From assembly GCA_011773795.1 (NCBI GenBank), contig WVWW01000247.1, positions 1 through 11,938 of the forward strand: a stretch of DNA of 11,938 nt, read 5' to 3'. How positions within the stretch are numbered: the stretch's first letter is position 1; the number at the start of each line of letters is the position of its first letter. Positions 6,403-11,938 of this stretch are shown here, piece after piece. The notes below the pieces were generated by a model. It had not been told where the DNA came from. It did not search any database and saw only the letters and a list, made by a program, of their open reading frames with translations. The translations under genes were made by a program, and so were the position numbers. Origin of the DNA: Acidobacteriota bacterium (GTDB taxonomy: Bacteria; Acidobacteriota; Polarisedimenticolia; Polarisedimenticolales; Polarisedimenticolaceae).

Positions 6403-9348
6403 ATGCTGCAACGAACCCTCGGCCTCGTGTGTCTCGGCCTGTGCCTGTGCCTACCGGCCAACGCCAACGTGGAAATGGAGGGCTTCGCGCCCGAACGGTT
6501 GTTTCCGTGGGCGACGTTCGACCCGTCGATCCCGACACAGAAGGAGGTCGTGGGGTTCGATCCCGGTGCACGGCCGCTGACCCACGGCGAGACGATGCGG
6601 TATCTCGAGGCGCTGGCCGCGGCGTCACCGCGGGCCGAGATGCGTTCCTACGCGCACAGCCACGAGGGCCGCAAGCTGGTCACGTTGTTCGTCAGCGACG
6701 AGGCCACGATTGCCGATCTCGACAGCTTCCGCGACGCGCACATCGCACGCGTCGACCCGCGTGGGCGTAGCGCGCAGCAGGACGCGCAGGCTCTCGACGG
6801 TGCGAAGGCGGTGGGCTGGATCGCCTACGGGATCCACGGCGACGAGCTGAGCAGCGTCGATGCCGCGGCGGCGGTGGCTTACTGGCTGGTCGCAGGTGAG
6901 GACGAGCGCGCCCGCGCCCTGCGCGAAAACCTGGTCGTGATCATCGACCCGATCGAAAACCCCGACGGGCGCGACCGCTACCTGGCGCAAACGCGCGCGT
7001 TCGCGCACCGTGTCCCCAACCCCGATCAGGACGACCTGTCGCACACGGCAATCTGGCCCTGGGGTCGCGGCAACCACTACCTGTTCGATCTCAACCGCGA
7101 CTGGTTCAGCATGGTGCACCCCGAAGCCGCGCGCTCCGGGGTCATCGCGCCGTGGGAACCGCAGCTGATGGTCGACAGCCACGAGATGGGGTCCAACGAC
7201 ACCTACCTGTTCGCGCCGCCGCGGCATCCCTTCAACCCCCACCTGCCGCCGAGCCACCGCAAGTGGTGGGCGCGCTTCGCGGAGAACCAGGCCGCGGCGC
7301 TGGACGAGCGGGGCTACCCCTACTACACGCGCGAGTGGAACGAGGAGTTCTTCCCCGGCTACGGGTCGTCGTGGGCCGCCTACCGCGGCGCGCTCGGCAT
7401 CCTCTACGAGATGTCGAGGACGGCCGGCACCGTGGTCCGGAAGCAGAGCGGCGATCTGCGTACCTACGCCGAGGCCACCGAGCATCACGTGCTGAGCTCC
7501 GTCGCCAACATTGAATCGTTGTCGAACCACCGCGCTGAGATCCTGGCGGATTTCGTCGCCGAACGGCGAGAGATGGTCGAGGGCAGCGATGGGTTGACCG
7601 CATGGGTCCTGCCGGAAGGCAAGTACCCCGAACGCACCCGCGATCTGGTGCGTTTGCTGCGCCGCCAGGGCATCGAGGTGTTGGGCCGCAACGGAGAACG
7701 AATTCGTCTCGACAACCTGCGTGACGGGCGCACCGGTGCGGGCGTCGCCGCATCCGATCTCCCGGCCGATACCTGGCTCGTCCCGGCGATCCAGCCGGCC
7801 GGCCGGCTGGTGCGCGAGCTGCTCGACCCGCACCTACCGATGAATGCCGATTACTTTCGTGAGGAACGGCGCAGCATCGAGCGCGGCGAGGGCTCGCGGC
7901 TGTACGAGACGACGGCGTGGTCGTTGCCGTTCAACTTCGGTGTCGAAGCCTACTGGACGACGAGCCGGCAGTTTCAAGGGTTCGACCTGTCGGTCGACCC
8001 CGCCGATCCGGTCGGAGAGGTCGCCGGTGGATCGACGCCCGTCGGTTGGATCATCGACGGCACGACCGACCGCTCGGTCGGAGCGCTCGCCGATCTGCTC
8101 CAGCGCGGCATCCGCGTGCGCGCGTCGCGCAAGCCGTTCCGTGTCGGCGGCAACGAGTACGACCGTGGCGCGTTGCTCATACGCGTCGAGGGCAACCCCG
8201 ACAACCTGCGCGAGATCCTCGCCGAGGTGGCGGAGCGCTGGAAGTTACGTGTCGAGGCCACACCCACCGGGCTCGCCGAACAGGGGCCCGATCTCGGCGG
8301 CCGACACTTCCCGACCCTCGTGGCGCCACGCGTCGGTGTCTGGACGGGGCCCGGCATCTCGTCGTCGCAGTACGGCGCGATCTGGCACCTGCTCGACGAG
8401 ATCGTGGAGCTACGCTTTTCCGGCATCGACGTCTCCCGGGCGCGTTTCGCCGACCTACGCCGCTACAACGTGTTGATCTTTCCGCCCGGCAACTACAGCG
8501 CGTTCGGTTCCTCGGGGACGGAGCGGATCAAGGCCTGGATCGAGAACGGCGGCACCGTGATCGGGATCGGCGGCGGCGCCGAGTTCCTCGCCTCGAAGGA
8601 GCGCGAGATCACGAAGGCGCGTCTTCGTCGCGAAGCCCTCGACAAGCACCCACCCGTCGTCTACGGGCCGTCGGCGGAGACCGTTCTCGAAGCGGGCCTG
8701 TTCCACGCCACGGGCATGCGAGCACCCAAGCCTTGGAAGGACAACGACGAGGAAGACGGCAAGGCGAAGAAGAACGAAGCAGTCAAACTCGGCTCGCCCT
8801 ACGACGTCGCCCCCGTGCTCGGCGCGGGGGCGCGTCCTTTCGCCGAGGGTCACGAGCAGGGCACTCCGGTCGACGGCTCCCCGGTGGATCTCGCGGAATG
8901 GGTCAAACCGCTGCTGCCGCCGGGCAAGAGCTCGCCGGACAACGGAACGCTGGCGGCCGCGGATCGCCGGTTGCGCTCGTTCGCGTCGAGGCAGGCGCAT
9001 CTGAGGGTCGAGCTGGACCCGGAGCTGTGGCTGTCGTGGGGGCTGCCCGAGGAACTCCCCGTACTCGCCGGCGTGAGCAGCGTCCTCGTCGCGGCCCCGC
9101 CCGTCGAAGTCCCGGCGCGCTTCGCCACGCTGGAACGGCTACACCTCGGTGGTCTGCTGTGGCCGGAAACCGCCGGGCGCGTCGCCGAGACGGCGTACGT
9201 CACGCGGGAGTCCGTCGGCCGTGGGCAGGTGGTGCTGTTCCTCAACGACCCCGAGTTTCGCGGCTGGACGGTGGGGACGCGGCGGCTGCTGACGAACGCG
9301 ATCCTCTACGGACCGGGACTCGGGACGTCGTGGTCGACTCCCTGGTAG
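6403..9348 (+). CDS. Secreted M14-family zinc carboxypeptidase-like protein with degenerate GATase-like C-terminal domain
   Basis: A 981-residue exported metallopeptidase. Residues 1-21 form a signal peptide ending ANA. The M14 catalytic set is complete: zinc ligands H145 and E148 in GIHGDELSS, H260 in VDSHEMG, substrate-carboxylate binders in NPDGR (186-190) and FDLNRDW (228-234, Asn231-Arg232), and the general base E336 in GILYEMSRT. It should therefore be an active zinc peptidase in the periplasm or outside the cell; its substrate is unknown. The region after ~350 is not catalytic M14. Around 629-730, YNVLIFPPGNYSAF followed by WIENGGTVIGIGGGAEFLA looks like a class I glutamine-amidotransferase-like fold in which the nucleophilic cysteine position is not Cys. 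Around 779-795 there is a charged Lys/Asp/Glu-rich insert. The ATG has a GGGAG ribosome-binding site about 7 bases upstream. It lies 67 bases after the synthase gene on the same strand. Confidence 0.9.
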   Translation: MLQRTLGLVCLGLCLCLPANANVEMEGFAPERLFPWATFDPSIPTQKEVVGFDPGARPLTHGETMRYLEALAAASPRAEMRSYAHSHEGRKLVTLFVSDEATIADLDSFRDAHIARVDPRGRSAQQDAQALDGAKAVGWIAYGIHGDELSSVDAAAAVAYWLVAGEDERARALRENLVVIIDPIENPDGRDRYLAQTRAFAHRVPNPDQDDLSHTAIWPWGRGNHYLFDLNRDWFSMVHPEAARSGVIAPWEPQLMVDSHEMGSNDTYLFAPPRHPFNPHLPPSHRKWWARFAENQAAALDERGYPYYTREWNEEFFPGYGSSWAAYRGALGILYEMSRTAGTVVRKQSGDLRTYAEATEHHVLSSVANIESLSNHRAEILADFVAERREMVEGSDGLTAWVLPEGKYPERTRDLVRLLRRQGIEVLGRNGERIRLDNLRDGRTGAGVAASDLPADTWLVPAIQPAGRLVRELLDPHLPMNADYFREERRSIERGEGSRLYETTAWSLPFNFGVEAYWTTSRQFQGFDLSVDPADPVGEVAGGSTPVGWIIDGTTDRSVGALADLLQRGIRVRASRKPFRVGGNEYDRGALLIRVEGNPDNLREILAEVAERWKLRVEATPTGLAEQGPDLGGRHFPTLVAPRVGVWTGPGISSSQYGAIWHLLDEIVELRFSGIDVSRARFADLRRYNVLIFPPGNYSAFGSSGTERIKAWIENGGTVIGIGGGAEFLASKEREITKARLRREALDKHPPVVYGPSAETVLEAGLFHATGMRAPKPWKDNDEEDGKAKKNEAVKLGSPYDVAPVLGAGARPFAEGHEQGTPVDGSPVDLAEWVKPLLPPGKSSPDNGTLAAADRRLRSFASRQAHLRVELDPELWLSWGLPEELPVLAGVSSVLVAAPPVEVPARFATLERLHLGGLLWPETAGRVAETAYVTRESVGRGQVVLFLNDPEFRGWTVGTRRLLTNAILYGPGLGTSWSTPW

Positions 9349-9354
9349 AGTCGA
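9334..9354 (+). repeat. Perfect 7-bp inverted repeat across the M14 gene stop codon
   Basis: TCGACTC (9334-9340), a 7-base loop CCTGGTA, then GAGTCGA (9348-9354). The arms are perfectly complementary and the TAG stop (9346-9348) straddles the loop and right arm. In RNA this would be a short hairpin. It lacks a following T run, so it is not a standard intrinsic terminator. It could attenuate read-through into the downstream gene, protect a 3' end, or serve as a DNA operator; the sequence does not decide. Confidence 0.45.
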
Positions 9355-9392
9355 AACTGTAGATTCAAGACCTGACCCCTCGGGAGGCGACG

Positions 9393-10172
9393 ATGGACTG
9401 GGGAATGAAAAACCGGATGAGCCGGATCTTCAAGCCGGAGACCGGACGCACCGTGATGCTGGCGATCGATCACGGCTACTTCCTGGGACCGACCGGCGGG
9501 CTCGAGGAGCCGGCCAAGACGGTCGAGCCGTTGTTGCCCCACGCGGATTCCTTGATGCTGACGCGCGGGGTGTTGCGCCGTTGTATCCCGTCGTCCTTCT
9601 CGATCCCGATCGTGCTGCGCTCTTCGGGCGGCACGTCGATCCTGACCGAGCTCTCCAACGAGGGGCTGACCGTGGACATGGAGGACGCGCTGCGCGTCAA
9701 CGCCTCGGCGGTAACGCTGTCGATCTTCGTCGGCGAGGAGGGCGAGCGCACGACGCTGTTGAACCTCGCCAAGCTGGTCGACGCCGGCGAGAAGTACGGC
9801 GTCCCCGTGCTCGCCGTGACCGCGGTGGGCAAGAACATGACGCGCGACGCGCGCTACCTCGGGCTGGCCTGCCGGATCTGCGCCGAGCTCGGCGCGCACA
9901 TGGTCAAGACCTACTACTGCGAGGGCTTCGAGGAGGTCGTCCGCAACACGCCGGTCCCGATCGTCATCGCCGGCGGCAAGAAGATCGAGGAGCGTGCCGC
10001 GCTCGAGCTCGCGTACAACGCCGTCAACGACGGGGCCTGCGGCGTCGACATGGGTCGCAACGTGTTCCAGTCCGACTGTCCGGAGGGGATGATCCGGGCG
10101 ATCCGCGCGGTCGTGCAGGACGGGGCGAGCGTCGACGACGCGTTCGGGATCTACCGGGATGCCAAGGGCTGA
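9393..10172 (+). CDS. LsrF-like class I aldolase / 3-hydroxy-5-phosphonooxypentane-2,4-dione thiolase family
   Basis: A 259-residue cytoplasmic TIM-barrel protein of the DhnA/LsrF class I aldolase family. It begins MDWGMKNRMSRIFKPETG, matching the E. coli LsrF segment that starts LDWGM, and continues with VMLAIDHGYFLGP (21-33), VTAVGKNMTRDARY (142-155), VKTYYCEGFEEVV (171-183), PIVIAGGKK (189-197) and GVDMGRNVFQSD (217-228). The Lys in VKTYY (K172) is the expected Schiff-base residue. In E. coli LsrF passes an acetyl group from the phosphorylated AI-2 product to CoA; no other lsr gene is in this window, so the substrate here is uncertain and a different sugar-phosphate aldolase role is possible. 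It lacks the ~30-residue leader I recall for E. coli LsrF. The ATG has a strong GGGAGG site 5 bases upstream, so the short form looks genuine. It follows the M14 gene by 44 bases. Confidence 0.88.
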   Translation: MDWGMKNRMSRIFKPETGRTVMLAIDHGYFLGPTGGLEEPAKTVEPLLPHADSLMLTRGVLRRCIPSSFSIPIVLRSSGGTSILTELSNEGLTVDMEDALRVNASAVTLSIFVGEEGERTTLLNLAKLVDAGEKYGVPVLAVTAVGKNMTRDARYLGLACRICAELGAHMVKTYYCEGFEEVVRNTPVPIVIAGGKKIEERAALELAYNAVNDGACGVDMGRNVFQSDCPEGMIRAIRAVVQDGASVDDAFGIYRDAKG

Positions 10173-10176
10173 TCCC
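10156..10176. terminator. Weak hairpin between convergent genes
   Basis: GGGAT-GCC (10156-10163), loop AAG, then GGC-TG-ATCCC (10167-10176) can fold into an 8-bp stem with a two-base bulge. It covers the end of the LsrF-like gene and the 11-base gap before the stop of the convergent glycosyltransferase gene. No T tract follows on either strand, so a terminator role is only possible. Confidence 0.2.
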
Positions 10177-10183
10177 ACTTCCG

Positions 10184-11782
10184 CTACCGCGCATCCAGCT
10201 GATGCCGGAGTCTCGCGACGGTTCTACGAATCTCGGGGAGCGGCTGCCCCCCTCCGGCCATCGCTTCGAAGCGTTCGTAGAAGGCAATGGCCTCGCGCAA
10301 CCGTCCCTGTCTCTCACAGACGAGCCCCAGGTTGTACAGGGCCAGGTAATTGTCGGGTGCAAGCTCGAGCGCTCTGCGATACGCCTCCTCCGCGCCCGGC
10401 AGGTTCCCCGCCAGGAGGCGACAATTGCCCGCGTTGTTGTTGGCCCAGCTGTCTTCGGAACTGACACGGGCGGTGTACTCCCAGAGCGTGCAGGCGGTCT
10501 TCCACTGGCGGGCGTAATCCCGGGACCGAGCTCCCAGTGCGATCACGAGCACGCACAAGCCGGCGGCCGCCGCGTACCGGGTCCACGGCATTCTTCGCTC
10601 AACGCTGCTTCGCAGCACGAGCAAGAGCCAGCCGCAGAAACCGATGAGAGCGATCCCCGGCAGGTAAAACCGGTGCTCGTTGACGATCATGTTCAGCCGG
10701 AGGAGAGCCTCGGGCCCCATCGCGCAGCAGTACCAGAGGATCAGGGTTGCCGGCAGAGAGCCGCGCCACCAGCGCGGAAAAGCCCACGCCGTCGCGGCGA
10801 TCACGAGGACGCTTCCCGCCGCGAACGCCGGATCGGTCAACGATGTGACGTGTGCCACGACATGCTGGATCGCGAGCTCGGAGGGCCACAGGAACAGCAT
10901 AAGGTAGATGAGCTGGGCCTTGATCTGCGTGGCCAGGTGCCAGGGATAGCCGTGGGACACGTTCGTGTAGTGCATGATCTCGACCGCCGGCGGGCCGGCC
11001 GAGGCCGCGGCCGAGGCGAGCACGGCCCAGCGATAGACGAGAAGCAGAAGGACCGGCCCGAAGCCCGCGACGAGGGTCATCAAGAGCCGGCGCGCGTTGC
11101 GGCGTCGCGACTGAAAGAGGGCCACCTCGAGCAGGATCAGCATCCCTGCAACGGACACCGTGTTTTCCTTGGTTAGCAGCGCCAGACAGATGCACAGCAG
11201 GAACCCACTGAAGCTTCCCGGGGGCACGCGACCCGACGACTCCAGGCGGTTGCGCCACCGCAAGTACAGCAGGACCGCGGCAACGTAGAACGTATAGGAC
11301 AACAGCACCGAGCGACTCGAGATGTAGATGACGGCCTGTGTGTTCAGCGGGTGCACGGCGAAAACCGCACAGGCGAAAAGACCGATGAAGCGGGACTGGC
11401 GAGCGGGAAGACGCTCTGAAAAAATCCGTCTCACGAGTAGATACGACAAGACGATGTTGATCAGGTGGAGCGCCAGGTTGACCGCCCTGAACCCGCTGGG
11501 TTCCGAGCCGAAGGCGTAGTTCAGGGCGAACGTCACGAGAAGCACCGGCCGCGTGTGGGAACTGACTCCCGACTTGTGGAACAGGCCCGGGTCGAGAAAG
11601 AAATCGTCGAGGTTGCTCAGCTCCCTCAGGTGCTCGTTTTGAGAGATCGTGATCCAGTCGTCGTGGACGAACTCGTTGTCCAGGGAGCTGGCGTAAATCA
11701 GCAAGGTCAGCGACAGGACCGCAGCCAATCCCGCCCAGACCGCCGCATTGCGGTATCCTTGCTCTGGATCGTCGCGCGCCAA
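10184..11782 (-). CDS. TMTC/ArnT-like GT-C membrane glycosyltransferase with C-terminal TPRs
   Basis: A polytopic membrane protein of about 532 residues. After a first membrane helix (about 14-33) comes FVHDDWITI (38-46), whose paired aspartates are the acidic motif of lipid-linked-sugar-dependent GT-C transferases. TMTC-like signatures follow: TRPVLLVTFALNYAFG (77-92), AVNLALHLIN, FAVHPLNTQAVIYISSRS (141-158), LLTKEN and EHRFYLPGIAL. Many hydrophobic segments run to ~430, then about two TPRs (NNAGNCRLLAGNLPGAEEAY, ALYNLGLVCERQGRLREA). Relatives move mannose or similar sugars from a polyprenyl phosphate to exported protein; acceptor and donor here are unknown. No ATG or GTG is available at the N-terminus. 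The frame opens with TTG at 11863, but I prefer the TTG at 11782, just after GGCGGAG. The 27 codons before it have poor G/C third positions and a possible promoter lies there. Convergent with the LsrF-like gene, 11 bases apart. Confidence 0.85.
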   Translation of the reverse strand: MARDDPEQGYRNAAVWAGLAAVLSLTLLIYASSLDNEFVHDDWITISQNEHLRELSNLDDFFLDPGLFHKSGVSSHTRPVLLVTFALNYAFGSEPSGFRAVNLALHLINIVLSYLLVRRIFSERLPARQSRFIGLFACAVFAVHPLNTQAVIYISSRSVLLSYTFYVAAVLLYLRWRNRLESSGRVPPGSFSGFLLCICLALLTKENTVSVAGMLILLEVALFQSRRRNARRLLMTLVAGFGPVLLLLVYRWAVLASAAASAGPPAVEIMHYTNVSHGYPWHLATQIKAQLIYLMLFLWPSELAIQHVVAHVTSLTDPAFAAGSVLVIAATAWAFPRWWRGSLPATLILWYCCAMGPEALLRLNMIVNEHRFYLPGIALIGFCGWLLLVLRSSVERRMPWTRYAAAAGLCVLVIALGARSRDYARQWKTACTLWEYTARVSSEDSWANNNAGNCRLLAGNLPGAEEAYRRALELAPDNYLALYNLGLVCERQGRLREAIAFYERFEAMAGGGQPLPEIRRTVARLRHQLDAR

Positions 11783-11835
11783 AACTCCGCCAAACGGGTT
11801 TGTCAGACAATTAGCCCAACGTCTGCACGGTGGTG

Positions 11836-11863
11836 AGTATGCTGCATCGTCCTGGAGAAACAA
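11836..11863 (-). promoter_or_regulatory. Possible promoter for the TMTC-like gene
   Basis: On the minus strand TTGTTT (11863-11858) is followed after 16 bases by CATACT (11841-11836, four of six matches to TATAAT). Transcription from it would start near 11829, leaving a leader of about 45 bases before the TTG at 11782. In that leader lies the palindrome TTGTC-T-GACAA (11800-11810), a possible operator. The elements are weak matches and the call is tentative. Confidence 0.25.
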
Positions 11864-11938
11864 AGGACGGGCCCCGACATCGTGGCTTGCACGATCCGAG
11901 AATCACCGCGCATTGATTCCGTCCACCCGATCCGCTAT
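11864..11938. other. Right-edge segment without a recognised gene
   Basis: Seventy-five bases upstream of the TMTC-like gene on the minus strand. I see no coding frame with host-like codon use, no ribosome-binding site leading out of the window and no RNA gene. It is probably the upstream control region of the TMTC-like gene or the start of an intergenic gap continuing beyond the window. Confidence 0.3.

Noticed and set aside
7917..9362. 481-codon alternative plus-strand frame inside the M14 gene
   Set aside because: Arg-rich shadow frame with no family resemblance; the M14 frame is continuous and has the catalytic set.
3293..10172. Treating all plus-strand genes as one polysaccharide operon including M14 and LsrF
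   Set aside because: Gaps of 67 and 44 bases with hairpin-like structures separate the last two genes, and neither protein has a carbohydrate-specific domain; same strand alone is not enough.
9581..11176. 531-codon plus-strand frame running from the LsrF-like gene into the convergent gene
   Set aside because: It spans two well-supported genes on opposite strands, shifted from one and antisense to the other.
1..11938. CRISPR array, tRNA/rRNA, insertion sequence or attachment site
   Set aside because: No spaced direct repeats, cloverleaf, transposase motif or flanking duplication was seen on reading both strands.

Overview
The window reads as chromosomal DNA from a GC-rich, Gram-negative (diderm) bacterium. 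The GC richness shows in the strong G/C bias at third codon positions and in the many long shadow frames; the outer membrane is implied by a predicted beta-barrel protein with a signal peptide. No rRNA, tRNA, CRISPR array, insertion sequence or phage gene was seen. The gene content (TMTC-like glycosyltransferase with TPRs, long M14 peptidase, single-domain response regulator beside a HEAT protein and a GT2 synthase) would fit an Acidobacteriota-like or related environmental lineage. That placement is an impression, not a demonstrated assignment.

Layout. Left edge, minus strand: dprA followed at once by topA, the latter cut by the window start. A short divergent spacer (about 1556-1762) holds a good sigma-70-like promoter for dprA. 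Plus strand, 1763-6335: a tight four-gene cassette consisting of a TPR plus outer-membrane beta-barrel protein, a receiver-only response regulator, a membrane-anchored HEAT-repeat protein and a processive GT2 glycosyltransferase. Successive genes are separated by 3 bases or overlap by one base (TGATG). Then, still on plus, come a secreted 981-residue M14 zinc carboxypeptidase-like protein (6403-9348) and an LsrF-like class I aldolase/thiolase (9393-10172). Right edge, minus strand and convergent: a TMTC/ArnT-like GT-C membrane glycosyltransferase with C-terminal TPRs, with a TTG start.

How the genes may work together. The cassette at 1763-6335 is the most interesting part. It has an inner-membrane synthase with all GT2 processive motifs and an outer-membrane TPR-barrel that could be the exit pore. 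In place of the usual PilZ/c-di-GMP control there is a stand-alone receiver and a cytoplasmic HEAT scaffold tethered to the inner membrane. The simplest reading is a compact synthase-dependent exopolysaccharide secretion machine gated by phosphorylation. Its product and its regulation are inference. The M14 protein and the LsrF-like enzyme lie downstream on the same strand with short gaps, but nothing in their sequence ties them to the polysaccharide. dprA-topA is an ordinary housekeeping pair. No stretch longer than about 300 bases lacks a gene.
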